Source: JBNARI01 sp049718765
Lineage (GTDB): Bacteria; Bacillota; Sulfobacillia; DUMF01
Assembly: GCA_049718765.1 (NCBI GenBank)
Contig: JBNARI010000019.1
Coordinates: forward strand, 1-41,148
Direction of reading: 5' to 3'
Length of the DNA stretch: 41,148 nucleotides
The notes beneath the pieces were generated by a model. The model did not search any database. It worked only from the letters and a program-made list of their open reading frames with translations, and was not told where the DNA came from. The translations under genes and the position numbers were made by a program. Position 1 is the first letter of the stretch. The number at the start of each line of letters is the position of its first letter. This document shows positions 7,801-16,268 of the stretch, piece by piece.

Positions 7801-7948
7801 AGATGAAGTGTCCAACGACCACAATAAGGTGGGCGTCGCTACCCACACTCCAGTCGCCACGGGCTAGTGAGCCAAAGCATCCAATGGATATGACTTCCTC
7901 GTGGCTGGACATAACCTTGTGAGCCCAGTGCCTCACTGAGGTCAGCAC
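7793..7948 (-). pseudogene. MNT-type nucleotidyltransferase (HEPN partner), truncated
   Basis: GTG 7948 opens a 51-codon frame with IGCFGSLARGDWSVGSDAHL. This is the nucleotidyltransferase motif GSxARGDxxxxSDxDL of minimal nucleotidyltransferases, with the second Asp changed to His. Full MNT proteins are about 100-150 residues; this one stops inside the IS110 relic at 7795. It begins 10 bp after the HEPN stop, the arrangement of HEPN/MNT toxin-antitoxin pairs, in which MNT neutralises HEPN. The truncated form lacks the rest of the fold and is probably inactive. Confidence 0.7.
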
Positions 7949-7958
7949 CTGGGTTGCG

Positions 7959-8312
7959 TCAGGTCATGTTAGAACGTTCGAATTCAATGATCTCAGCGGT
8001 ATATTGAATCGCACCTTCACTTTGCAAAGGTCCATAGCGCTCGAAAGGGCCTCCGGCTGCATGACTGTTCGGGTAACTGGCAGGGATGTAATAATTGTCC
8101 AACACACGCGCTTTGTCTACCAGGTCAGATGGCACGATAACCTTACGATGGAGCTCTGTAAGCAGCTTTGCGACCACATGTCCCGAAATGTCCTGACCTA
8201 AATGCAGATGGAGAGCTCTGACTGCATTTTCAGCACCCTGCTGCGCAGCGAAACACGCCCATTCATGTCTTCCAGAGGCAGCTGAGTAACGTGCTTGTTC
8301 TAGGTCTCTCAA
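7959..8312 (-). CDS. HEPN domain protein, toxin half of a HEPN/MNT pair
   Basis: A 117-residue frame from TTG 8312 covers a HEPN domain: RDLEQARYSAASGRHEWACF, AAQQGAENAVRALHL, then LDNYYIPASYPNSHAAGG. The last block corresponds to the conserved YxPxRYP region; the usual Arg is Ser here. Resemblance continues upstream of the TTG (AWQRTRN), but I find no better start, so the 5' end may be damaged. HEPN proteins of this type are often RNases or scaffolds controlled by MNT. The partner next door is truncated, so either this protein is inactive too or another factor tames it. Confidence 0.7.
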   Translation of the reverse strand: MRDLEQARYSAASGRHEWACFAAQQGAENAVRALHLHLGQDISGHVVAKLLTELHRKVIVPSDLVDKARVLDNYYIPASYPNSHAAGGPFERYGPLQSEGAIQYTAEIIEFERSNMT

Positions 8313-8507
8313 ATTGCGTGTTCTTTGCCAGGCTCTTGAGTTCCCTGTCCCCAGAGCACCGGGAGCAGGGCACCCTGTGGTTTTGACCTGTGACTATGTC
8401 CAATGTTTCTTCGTTCAGATAGCATGATTGCTCAAGGCTCAACCAAGGCTGGTCAAGAGCTATCCTTTCTGCATAGGAGTTATTGGTCCCCGGGTTTGCT
8501 ACTCAGC

Positions 8508-8735
8508 TTATATTAACGCTCCACCTCTGCACATCTTGCATATTTTACAGGTTGCGACTTGCAGACACGGTTGGAGACCACCTGCCAAGGTGCCTAGGAT
8601 CAACTCGCGCCAGCCTGAAACGCTTCCAGGGTACTTAGCCACGACCTCCCTAGGAACTAGAGCTTGCAGAAGGGAAGAAATGACCATCGACGAAGCAATG
8701 AGCACGGCGTACCTGAGGAACAGGGTTAGCCCCCG
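8508..8735 (-). pseudogene. Predicted permease (DUF318/PF03773-like) relic
   Basis: The minus frame reads GLTLFLRYAVLIASSM, SSLLQALVPREVVAKYPG and GWRELILGTLAGGLQPC. This resembles the internal SLLQALVPREWVARYLG...GWRGIL...G segment of this permease family. Both sides of the segment lose the family pattern and run into stops. I rate it a fragment recognised by pattern alone. Confidence 0.4.
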
Positions 8736-9726
8736 TGAGCTCGGTCATAGCTAAGGCAATCAGGGAAAGAATGACGCAGTACGCAGGAAGCTCAGAGTGG
8801 TAGCGTTGCATCACGCTTCTCGTGGTGACAGCCCGCATGCCCACGGCGCTGCGCCCCTGGATTCCTTAATGTTTTCCAATTAAACGAGTTATCAACATTC
8901 CCTTCCTCAGCGTTTGGGGCCACGTTGGTTCGAGTCCCGGGCTGAGGCTTGACCCACAAACAAGGCTGCTGCTTGGGGTTCGGGCGCGCAAGGAATGCAG
9001 GGAACAAGCCGGCCAGCCTGCTGGTTTCCCCATGGACAGCCATGGCTCCATCAGCAAGACCTGTTGGATTGCAGAGCTTTTCTCAGCAGTGAGCTCCAGC
9101 AAGAGACGATGAAGTGATACATGAGTAAGATCTTAGCCGAGTGTGTGTTCCTTTATGTAGCTGGGCTTGGATGAAGTCTCTACCGGTCCTTGGTCCATTC
9201 TTGACGCCTCATACCACGGGAACCAGTGGAGTTTGTCTTCCCTGGATAACGCCCAGCTGCCCCGCTGCCCAACTTGTGACAGTGTGCCTAGCAAAGTATG
9301 GTCGTGTGTGCAACGTCATTTATAAATGATAAGCTAAATATTGGAGCAGTCTGCGCGGGACCAAACAGGGGGGGTAGACCAAGCAACAGAAACAACCAGT
9401 TGCCAGCATCCTAATGTACAATCCCCAGGAAAGCTGGGAGGAAACTCGACCCTGCGTTGACGCGAGGATGTCAACGGCTGGTGGGAAGGCAAGAGAACCT
9501 TCCAGTAGAATGCCGTGATGACCAGTTTATTCCCTGGATACAAGTTGCGCTTCTACAACAAGTTTTAGACGGCGATCTAAGTAGAATAGGCCTGTTGCTA
9601 GATGGAGCCATCGACGTCAGAGTGGGAACTTTGGGGCGCCTAGACTCTGCCAGAACTCCGGGGCAGACGACGCCTGCAAAATAGGGGACGGATACGTGAA
9701 GCCTGAAGCAGGAGTAGAGTGTAGTC
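8736..9726. other. Long gene-free stretch before the GntR operon
   Basis: About 1 kb without a supportable gene. Open frames on both strands show no family I recognise. A T-loop-like GGTTCGAGTCCCGG at about 8929-8942 is not part of a foldable tRNA. I see no convincing promoter for the downstream GntR gene. Confidence 0.4.
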
Positions 9727-10410
9727 ATGGAAGTAAGGACCATAAGGCGTATTACCCTTTGCGACTGCATTGTAGAGGAAATAAAGAACATGATAATCGA
9801 AGGGCGACTGAAAGCTGGGGACAAGATGCCCTCTGAGCGTGAGCTCGCGGAAATGCTCAGGGTGGGACGGAGCTCCGTGCGGGAGGCGCTGAAAGCGCTT
9901 CATTCTATGGGCCTTATCACCCGGACCAAAGACGGATTGGTAGTGGACATCAAGAGCTCGGCGTTCTTCACCGATCCCCGCTTGTTAAGCAAGCACGTGA
10001 GCGTTTTCGAGCTGTTTGAGGCCAGGAAAGTGATTGAGGTAGAAATGGTTGGTATGGCTGCAGAGCGGGCCCTTGCAGGTGAGGTCCAGGAACTTGAACG
10101 GGTGCTGTCTGAGGCAGACCGGGCGCCAATGCCCCCCGAGAAGTTCGTGTTTTACGACATGACTTTCCACCTGGGCATTGCCAGGGCCTCCCACAATAGG
10201 GTACTGGTGCAGGTATTCAGCTCAATCAAGGACTTGCTTTGGGACGCTCAAAGCCGTGTAGCCAGAGTGCCCGGGGTTATGGACAAGGCCAGGCAGTTTC
10301 ACTGGGAGATCTTCGATGCTGTCAAAGAGAAAAACCCTGAGCAGGCCAGGTCCAAGATGTTCGCCCACTTGGACGAGGTGCAAAGGATATTGAGCGCGAT
10401 TCAAGTGTGA
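9727..10410 (+). CDS. FadR-subfamily GntR transcriptional regulator
   Basis: This 227-residue protein has an N-terminal winged helix (residues ~10-75; GDKMPSERELAEMLRVGRSS then VREALKALHSMGLI) and a C-terminal FCD ligand-binding domain. The FCD metal ligands are visible as Asp144, His148, His192 and His214. Such proteins are usually repressors released by small carboxylates. It heads a same-strand cluster with only 20 bp to DUF523, followed by the radical SAM and hut genes, so it probably controls them. Its ligand is unknown. ATG 9727 follows a weak AGGAG. Confidence 0.88.
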   Translation: MEVRTIRRITLCDCIVEEIKNMIIEGRLKAGDKMPSERELAEMLRVGRSSVREALKALHSMGLITRTKDGLVVDIKSSAFFTDPRLLSKHVSVFELFEARKVIEVEMVGMAAERALAGEVQELERVLSEADRAPMPPEKFVFYDMTFHLGIARASHNRVLVQVFSSIKDLLWDAQSRVARVPGVMDKARQFHWEIFDAVKEKNPEQARSKMFAHLDEVQRILSAIQV

Positions 10411-10430
10411 GCTAGTGGAGGGACCTATGT

Positions 10431-10880
10431 ATGCTCCTTGCAAGCGCCTGCCTATTGGGCTTGGGGTGTCGGTACGACGGCAGGAGCAAGCCTTTGCCCC
10501 AGCTGGTGGAGCTGCTGAAGCTGGGGCAGGTGATGCCTGTTTGCCCAGAGCAACTTGGTGGGCTTTCCACTCCCAGGGCCCGAAGCGAGATTGTGGGCGG
10601 CACTGGTGAAGACGTGCTTGAGGGCAAGGCACGTGTTTTGACTGAAACGGGTACCGATGTTACTTGCCAGTTTATTCGGGGCGCAATGGAATGCCTCTAC
10701 CTGGCCAGGCAGGTGAACCCAGAGCTTATCGTGTTGTGCGATGGCAGCCCTTCGTGTGGCAGTACCAGGATCGCCGACGGCACCTTTTCTGGCCGCAAGG
10801 TGGCTGGCAAGGGCGTGTGTGCTGCGCTGCTGTGTAAGCATGGGTTTCAAGTGTGCCCAAGCGAAAGGTTCGGTAGGTGA
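10431..10880 (+). CDS. DUF523 family protein
   Basis: A 149-residue protein of the DUF523 (YbbK-like) family. Features are the ACLLGLGCRYDG start, VMPVCPEQLGGLSTPR, then LCDGSPSCGS and a final VCPSE. Conserved cysteines at these places suggest metal or cofactor binding, but the function is unknown. GTGGAGGG ends about 7 nt before ATG 10431. Its last codons overlap the start of the radical SAM gene, so the two are translationally coupled. The length is usual for the family. Confidence 0.85.
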   Translation: MLLASACLLGLGCRYDGRSKPLPQLVELLKLGQVMPVCPEQLGGLSTPRARSEIVGGTGEDVLEGKARVLTETGTDVTCQFIRGAMECLYLARQVNPELIVLCDGSPSCGSTRIADGTFSGRKVAGKGVCAALLCKHGFQVCPSERFGR

Positions 10881-11779
10881 GCATGGGCTACGTTGACCTG
10901 CATCGCAGTGGCGAGCTCTCCAGGCGTGCGGACGCTCTCGAAGCGTTGCTGGAGCCCTGCAGGGTTTGCCCTAGGGCGTGCATGGCCCGGCGCCTTTCTG
11001 GAGAAAGAGGCCAGTGCGGTGCCGGGAGCAGAATTGAAATCTCTGGGTACGGTCCTCACTTTGGCGAAGAGCCTCCGCTCGTTGGACGTGGAGGTTCTGG
11101 CACCATCTTCTTCGCCTTCTGCAGCTTGTATTGTGTGTACTGCCAGAACTACGAGACCAGCCGGGGGCTGGACTGCTACCAGATCAGCTGCGACGAGCTT
11201 GCTGCAATAATGGTTGAGCTCCAGCGCAGGGGCTGTGAGAACATCAACCTGGTGACCCCCACTCATTTCGTGCCCCAAATCGTGAGGGCACTGGACAAGG
11301 CGGCTTCTCTGGGACTGACTGTGCCAATCGTGTACAACAGCAGCGGTTACGAGGCTCTGAGCACTTTGAGACTCCTGGACGGGGTTGTTGACATATACCT
11401 GCCAGACGTGAAATACGCTGATGAGGGAGTGGCCATGGCTTTCTCAAGAGTGCAAAACTACCCATCTGTGGCCAAGGCGGCACTCAAGGAAATGTACCGG
11501 CAGGTGGGAGACCTGGCAGTGGACGAGCAGGGCGTAGCAAAGAGGGGATTACTTGTTCGGCACCTGGTGCTCCCCGGTAACCTGGCAGGAACTGAGGAAG
11601 TAATGAGGTTCATCGCCTCGGAAGTGTCCGCCAGCTGCTGGATCAATATCATGGACCAGTATTACCCCACCTACATGGCCTGCCGCTATCCGGAGCTCAA
11701 CAGGAAGATAACCTCCCAAGAACACCAGCGCGCTTTGGCAGCTGCCAGGCGTGCCAGCGCGAAGTTCAGGATTGTGTGA
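10877..11779 (+). CDS. Radical SAM protein, PflA-like (COG1313 type)
   Basis: This 300-residue protein has the radical SAM [4Fe-4S] motif CxxxCxxC at Cys82, Cys86 and Cys89 (FCSLYCVYCQNYE). An N-terminal cysteine cluster (CRVCPRACMARRLSGERGQC) is typical of the putative pyruvate-formate-lyase-activating-like group. Downstream signatures are NLVTPTHFVPQI, VYNSSGYE and the VDIYLPDVKY block. The true substrate protein is not known and no glycyl-radical enzyme is in the window. GTG 10877 overlaps the DUF523 stop by 4 bp. hutU begins 31 bp after its stop. Confidence 0.85.
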   Translation: MSMGYVDLHRSGELSRRADALEALLEPCRVCPRACMARRLSGERGQCGAGSRIEISGYGPHFGEEPPLVGRGGSGTIFFAFCSLYCVYCQNYETSRGLDCYQISCDELAAIMVELQRRGCENINLVTPTHFVPQIVRALDKAASLGLTVPIVYNSSGYEALSTLRLLDGVVDIYLPDVKYADEGVAMAFSRVQNYPSVAKAALKEMYRQVGDLAVDEQGVAKRGLLVRHLVLPGNLAGTEEVMRFIASEVSASCWINIMDQYYPTYMACRYPELNRKITSQEHQRALAAARRASAKFRIV

Positions 11780-11810
11780 TTTTGCAAGGGTAATTACGGA
11801 GGTGAACGTC

Positions 11811-13460
11811 GTGAATAGAGTGATTCGTGCACCCCGGGGAAATCAAATCAGCTGCAAGGGCTGGCATCAGGAAGCAGCCCTCAGGATGCTCATGAATAAC
11901 CTGGACCCGGAGGTAGCGGAAAAACCAGACGAGCTCATAGTGTACGGAGGAGCAGGAAAGGCTGCCCGTAACTGGGAGTGCTTTGACAGCATCGTCAGCA
12001 CATTGAGGGAACTCGAGAACGACGAGACGTTGTTGATCCAGTCGGGTAAGCCTGTGGGGGTGTTCAAGACCCACCCTATGGCGCCGAGGGTGCTCATCTC
12101 AAACGCCATGCTGGTGCCAGCGTGGGCTACCTGGGAGAATTTCTGGGAATTGGAGGCGAAGGGGCTCACGATGTACGGGCAGATGACTGCCGGCAGCTGG
12201 ATATACATTGGCACCCAGGGGATCCTCCAGGGCACCTTCGAGACCTTTGCAGCCTGTGCTAGCAAGTACTTCGGTGGATCCCTCAAGGGCAAGTTGGTTC
12301 TAACTGCAGGACTTGGGGGCATGGGTGGCGCCCAGCCACTGGCCATCACCATGAACGACGGGGTTGCCCTTGTGGTCGAAGTTGACAAAAACAGGATTGA
12401 ACGCAGGATAAACACTCGTTACTGCGACATCATGTTCCACAATCTGGATGACGCGTTGGAGGCGGCGTTCAAGGCCAGGAAAGAGGGAAGGGCGCTGTCC
12501 ATAGCGCTGCTTGGGAACGCAGCAGAAGTCCATCCTGAGCTGCTGCGCCGCGGGGTCATACCGGACGTGGTTACCGATCAGACATCGGCCCATGACGTGC
12601 TCAACGGATATGTTCCAGCTGGAATGTCACTGGAAGAAGCCCTTGAACTGCGCAAGAAGGACCCCAAGCAGTACGTGGCGCGTGCCAAGCAAAGCATTGC
12701 GGCCCATGTGCGGGCAATGCTTGAAATGAAGAGAAGGGGCGCTGTGGTGTTCGAGTACGGTAATAACATAAGGCGACAGGCCTACGATGAGGGAGTGAAG
12801 GACGCCTTTGAGATTCAGGGCTACGTGCCCGAGTTCATCCGTGACCTTTTCTGCGAGGGAAGCGGACCTTTCAGGTGGGCAGCGCTGTCCGGAGACCCTG
12901 AGGACATTTACAAGACCGACCAAAAAGTGTTGGAGCTATTCCCCCATGACAAACATCTGGCCAGGTGGATCAAGCTAGCCCAGGAGAGAGTGGAATTTCA
13001 GGGCCTGCCCGCCCGCATTTGCTGGCTTCGTTTCGGCGAACGAGCCCAAGCGGGGCTGGCCTTCAACGACATGGTGCGCACGGGCGAGCTTTCAGCCCCA
13101 GTTGTGATTGGAAGGGACCACCACGACACAGGATCTGTGGCTTCCCCGTACAGGGAAACTGAAGCAATGAGGGACGGAAGCGATGCCATCGCTGACTGGC
13201 CCATATTGAACGCCCTGTTGAACGTGGCTTCGGGCGCTACCTGGGTGTCCGTTCACCATGGAGGGGGCGTGGGCATAGGCTACTCGATTCACGCTGGCAT
13301 GGTGGTTGTGGCAGACGGCACCGAAGACGGGGCTTTCAGGATTTCCAGGGTTCTCACTAACGACCCGGGCACAGGCGTGATGCGCCACGCGGACGCCGGC
13401 TACGAGATTGCAGTCAGGACAGCCAGGGAAAAGGGAATCAGGATTCCCATGATGAGGTAG
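11811..13460 (+). CDS. hutU: Urocanate hydratase
   Basis: This 549-residue urocanase converts urocanate to imidazolonepropionate, the second step of histidine degradation, using tightly bound NAD+. The NAD-binding GLGGMGGAQ is at residues 167-175. The catalytic-region Cys404 lies in ARICWLRFGER, and the C-terminal HHGGGVGIGYS block is intact. GTG 11811 follows ACGGAGGTGA by 7 nt and gives the family length; the frame also extends upstream to 11751 without support. hutI follows 7 bp after the stop. No hutH (histidine ammonia-lyase) is nearby. Confidence 0.95.
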   Translation: MNRVIRAPRGNQISCKGWHQEAALRMLMNNLDPEVAEKPDELIVYGGAGKAARNWECFDSIVSTLRELENDETLLIQSGKPVGVFKTHPMAPRVLISNAMLVPAWATWENFWELEAKGLTMYGQMTAGSWIYIGTQGILQGTFETFAACASKYFGGSLKGKLVLTAGLGGMGGAQPLAITMNDGVALVVEVDKNRIERRINTRYCDIMFHNLDDALEAAFKARKEGRALSIALLGNAAEVHPELLRRGVIPDVVTDQTSAHDVLNGYVPAGMSLEEALELRKKDPKQYVARAKQSIAAHVRAMLEMKRRGAVVFEYGNNIRRQAYDEGVKDAFEIQGYVPEFIRDLFCEGSGPFRWAALSGDPEDIYKTDQKVLELFPHDKHLARWIKLAQERVEFQGLPARICWLRFGERAQAGLAFNDMVRTGELSAPVVIGRDHHDTGSVASPYRETEAMRDGSDAIADWPILNALLNVASGATWVSVHHGGGVGIGYSIHAGMVVVADGTEDGAFRISRVLTNDPGTGVMRHADAGYEIAVRTAREKGIRIPMMR

Positions 13461-13467
13461 CGGGCCC

Positions 13468-14721
13468 ATGGACCTGATCGTGCTCAACATTGGGTTGCTG
13501 GCCACTCCCACCGGAAGCTGCGCTGGCGGTGGGGAAAGGCAAAGACGGGTGGAGCTGCTAGAGAACGCCTTCCTGGCAGTGAAGCACGGCAAGGTTGCTG
13601 CAGTGGGGCGCAGTGGGGACCTGTCGCGGGTTCAGGTGGGAAACGGCATGGTAGTCGTGGATGCGGGTGGGAGGTTGGTCACGCCCGGGCTTGTGGACCC
13701 CCACACTCACCTGATTTTTTCTGGATGGCGCCAGAAAGAGCTTTCCCTCAAGCTCAAGGGGGCCAAGTACCTGGACATCCTCAAAATGGGCGGGGGAATT
13801 CTGTGGACCGTCAGGGAGACCAGGAACGCCCCGTTGGAACAGCTAGTTGCCCACGGCGTTCAGATCCTCAACAGGATGCTCGAGCACGGGACCACCACAT
13901 GTGAGGCCAAGAGCGGCTATGGGCTAAGCCTGGAAGGCGAACTGAAGTGCCTGGGGGCTATAGTCGAGCTCCGTTCGATCCACCCTGTAGAAGTGGTGCC
14001 CACTTTCATGGGAGCCCACGCAGTTCCTGAAGAGTACCGGGAACGCAAGGAAGACTACGTGAAGCTGGTTGCACATGCAATGATCCCCAGGGTGGCCGAG
14101 CTAGGGCTTGCGGAGTTCTGCGACGTTTTCTGCGAGGAGGGGGTGTTCGGGATCGAGGAATCCAGGTACATACTGCAGCGTGGGAAGGCGTACGGCTTAA
14201 AGCCCAAGCTGCACGCGGACGAAATGAGCGCCATGGGCGGAGCACAGCTTGCGGCGGAAGTAGGGGCTGTTTCCGCTGACCACTTGGTTCACACCACCGA
14301 AGATGGTATCCACGCCATGGCACGGTCGGGCGTGGTCGCAGTGCTTCTACCGGGTACCTCCTATTACTTGGACGAGCCTTTCGCGCGGGCCAGACAAATG
14401 ATAGAGGCAGGCCTGCCCGTGGCCCTTGCCACAGACTTCAACCCGGGTTCTTCTCCCAACGAGTCCCTGCAGCCAGTGATGAATTTGGCTTGCCTCAAGT
14501 TGGGGATGACTCCCGAAGAGGTGCTGACTGCTGTTACTCTGAACGCGGCTGCAGCCATAGACAGGGCGCACACCCTTGGTACCTTGGAGCCCGGGAAGTG
14601 GGCAGACATGGTGATTTGGGACGCCCCTGACCTGGATTTCCTGTGCTACCACTACGGCACCAACCTAGTGAGCGCGGTGATCAAGAGGGGTCGGGTTGTG
14701 TTCAAGAGGCAACGAAGTTGA
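13468..14721 (+). CDS. hutI: Imidazolonepropionase
   Basis: A 417-residue amidohydrolase that opens imidazolonepropionate to N-formimino-L-glutamate, the third step of histidine degradation. The metal-binding DPHTHLIFSGWR lies near residue 75. HGTTTCEAKSGYG, LHADEMS, SADHLVH and the ATDFNPGSSPNES block are the usual HutI signatures. It starts 7 bp after hutU and is co-transcribed with it. The enzyme for the next step (HutG, HutF or FtcD) is not in the window, so the pathway must be completed elsewhere. Confidence 0.95.
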   Translation: MDLIVLNIGLLATPTGSCAGGGERQRRVELLENAFLAVKHGKVAAVGRSGDLSRVQVGNGMVVVDAGGRLVTPGLVDPHTHLIFSGWRQKELSLKLKGAKYLDILKMGGGILWTVRETRNAPLEQLVAHGVQILNRMLEHGTTTCEAKSGYGLSLEGELKCLGAIVELRSIHPVEVVPTFMGAHAVPEEYRERKEDYVKLVAHAMIPRVAELGLAEFCDVFCEEGVFGIEESRYILQRGKAYGLKPKLHADEMSAMGGAQLAAEVGAVSADHLVHTTEDGIHAMARSGVVAVLLPGTSYYLDEPFARARQMIEAGLPVALATDFNPGSSPNESLQPVMNLACLKLGMTPEEVLTAVTLNAAAAIDRAHTLGTLEPGKWADMVIWDAPDLDFLCYHYGTNLVSAVIKRGRVVFKRQRS

Positions 14722-14793
14722 GTCCCCATTTGCATTGTGCTTTGTTGCCCGACACAAACTACACCTGGACGCTAGCAAAAGGGGGAACGCGCA

Positions 14794-15039
14794 GTGACGG
14801 TGGGTGAAAAGCTGCACCAGTGTTTGGCTCAGTCTGAATCGGTGCACGCCCAGTTGAAGAGCTTTGCCCTTGACACCCAGGACCAGGCCGCAAAGCAGGC
14901 TTTCGCCCAGATGGCAGATGCCATGGAGACCCATGTGGTGAAGCCCTTGAGGGCCCGGGTGAGCGCGGCGGAGAGCGAGGAGCCTGCTTACCGAGTGTTC
15001 CAGGGTGGAGGGCAGCAAGGTGCTGGCCAGAGAAAGTGA
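14794..15039 (+). CDS. DUF1657 family small protein
   Basis: An 81-residue protein. TVGEKLHQCLAQSESVHAQL, ALDTQDQAAKQAFAQMA and the closing EEPAYR are the pattern of DUF1657, a helical family known from spore-forming Bacillota and often near spore-membrane genes. Its function is unknown. GTG 14794 follows AGGGGGAA. The stop is immediately followed by a terminator hairpin. Confidence 0.8.
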   Translation: MTVGEKLHQCLAQSESVHAQLKSFALDTQDQAAKQAFAQMADAMETHVVKPLRARVSAAESEEPAYRVFQGGGQQGAGQRK

Positions 15040-15066
15040 GGGGGGCTAATGCCCCCTCGGTGTTTT
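15038..15066 (+). terminator. Terminator after the hut-DUF1657 unit
   Basis: GGGGGC (15041-15046) pairs with GCCCCC (15051-15056) around a TAAT loop, extended by two pairs past a bulged G. TGTTTT follows. It overlaps the DUF1657 stop. Confidence 0.6.
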
Positions 15067-15112
15067 CCTCTGCTCCTGGAGTCTGGTAATATATGATTCG
15101 GGGGCAGGCAGC

Positions 15113-15535
15113 TTGAAAGTTGCGGTAGTAGATGGACAAGGTGGAGGAATAGGCAGGACAATAATCGAAAAGCTGGTCAAGCACAACCTGCCAGAAGTTG
15201 AAATAATCGCCTTGGGCACCAATGCCATTGCCACATCCAGCATGCTCAAGGCAGGAGCTCACAGGGGTGCCACCGGTGAAAACGCGATTTGGAGGAACGC
15301 GAACGAAGTCGACCTTATCGTGGGCTGCATAGGCATTGTGGTAGCCAATTCAATGATGGGGGAGCTAACTCCAAAGATGGCTGAAGCCATCGCCACAAGC
15401 AGAGCTCACAAGCTGCTCCTGCCGGTGCCAAAGTGCGGGATCGAGGTTGTGGGAGTAAGTGACGAGCACCTGCTCCAGCTGATCGACACTTTGGTTGAGC
15501 GCGTCGTCAGCATAGCCAAACAGGCACAGGACTGA
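15113..15535 (+). CDS. DUF3842 family protein
   Basis: A 140-residue protein starting at TTG 15113 (MKVAVVDGQGGGIGRTIIEK). The glycine-rich start looks like a nucleotide-binding loop. TNAIATSSMLKAGA, GENAIWRNA and VPKCGIEVVGV are DUF3842 features. The family is widespread in anaerobic Bacillota and has no known function. GGGGGCAGG precedes the start. It is preceded and followed by terminators, so it is probably its own transcription unit. Confidence 0.75.
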   Translation: MKVAVVDGQGGGIGRTIIEKLVKHNLPEVEIIALGTNAIATSSMLKAGAHRGATGENAIWRNANEVDLIVGCIGIVVANSMMGELTPKMAEAIATSRAHKLLLPVPKCGIEVVGVSDEHLLQLIDTLVERVVSIAKQAQD

Positions 15536-15560
15536 GCGCAAATGGGGAACCACGAAGGTC

Positions 15561-15600
15561 CCACGCGGGCCCACTGGAGGGCTGCGTGGCTTTTCTATTT
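15561..15600 (+). terminator. Terminator after the DUF3842 gene
   Basis: CCACGC (15561-15566) pairs with GCGTGG (15584-15589), and GCCC with GGGC inside. CTTTTCTATTTCTTT follows. Confidence 0.6.
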
Positions 15601-15623
15601 CTTTCAGGAAAGGGGTTGACAGG

Positions 15624-16166
15624 TTGCGAATCAAAAGAGTACGGCTTCTCACCCAGGTTGCACTGTTCGTTGCCCTCGGGCTTTTGCTGCCAGTGATTTT
15701 CCACGCTGCCGGTTTGGGCAGGGTTTTCCTGCCAATGCACATTCCAGTGTTCTTGGCAGGGTTTTACAGTGGGCCACTGGTGGGGGCAATCACGGGTGCG
15801 ATCACTCCGATCCTCAGCGGCGTGCTCACTGGGATGCCTACGCTAATGCCCCCCGTGGCGCAGCCTATGGCTTTCGAGCTAGGGACCTACGGCTGCGTGG
15901 CTGGGGCGCTGTATTGGCGTAAAGGCACAGGAGTGCTACCTTCCTTGCTTGCGGCGATGCTTGCTGGCAGGTTGGTGTACGGACTGGTGGGTGCCCTGGT
16001 ACTGCCCCTGTTCGGCTTGAAGGGCATCTCGCTGTTATACCCTCTCACCGCTGGCCTGATCTCGGGGCTGCCGGGCATAGCGGTGCAGTTGGTCGTAATT
16101 CCCCTGCTTACGAGCAGAATTCCTCCACGGCGCCTTGAAGGGCGTACTCCGTCTTCCCAGCTTTGA
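15624..16166 (+). CDS. ECF transporter substrate-binding (S) component
   Basis: A 180-residue hydrophobic protein with about five or six membrane helices. The stretch MHIPVFLAGFYSG, then GAITPILSGVLTGMPTLMPP, is the pattern of small S components of energy-coupling factor vitamin transporters. They capture a vitamin and dock onto a shared EcfA/EcfA'/EcfT module, not found here. The vitamin cannot be told from sequence. TTG 15624 follows AAAGGGG by 8 nt. Confidence 0.75.
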   Translation: MRIKRVRLLTQVALFVALGLLLPVIFHAAGLGRVFLPMHIPVFLAGFYSGPLVGAITGAITPILSGVLTGMPTLMPPVAQPMAFELGTYGCVAGALYWRKGTGVLPSLLAAMLAGRLVYGLVGALVLPLFGLKGISLLYPLTAGLISGLPGIAVQLVVIPLLTSRIPPRRLEGRTPSSQL

Positions 16167-16225
16167 CTGAGGCCACGAAGGCCTCCAATTCCAGGATGTG
16201 GCTGAAGGTTTGGGGCAAATTGCCC

Positions 16226-16254
16226 TTGACATCCAATAAGGGGATTGGTAAAGT
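16226..16254 (+). promoter_or_regulatory. Promoter of the pyr operon
   Basis: TTGACA (16226-16231) and TAAAGT (16249-16254) are 17 bp apart. Transcription would start just before the PyrR-binding hairpin. Confidence 0.75.
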
Positions 16255-16268
16255 GACTTAGGACTGAG

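Noticed and set aside
8920..8950. tRNA T-arm-like sequence (GGTTCGAGTCCCGG)
   Set aside because: The flanking bases do not make a 5-bp T stem, and no anticodon or acceptor arm is found upstream.
9457..9684. Plus-strand 75-codon frame upstream of the GntR gene
   Set aside because: No SD, no family resemblance and no conserved-looking motif.
16171..16187. GAGGCC/GGCCTC hairpin after the ECF S-component gene
   Set aside because: It has no T-tract, so I do not call it a terminator; it could still slow transcription.
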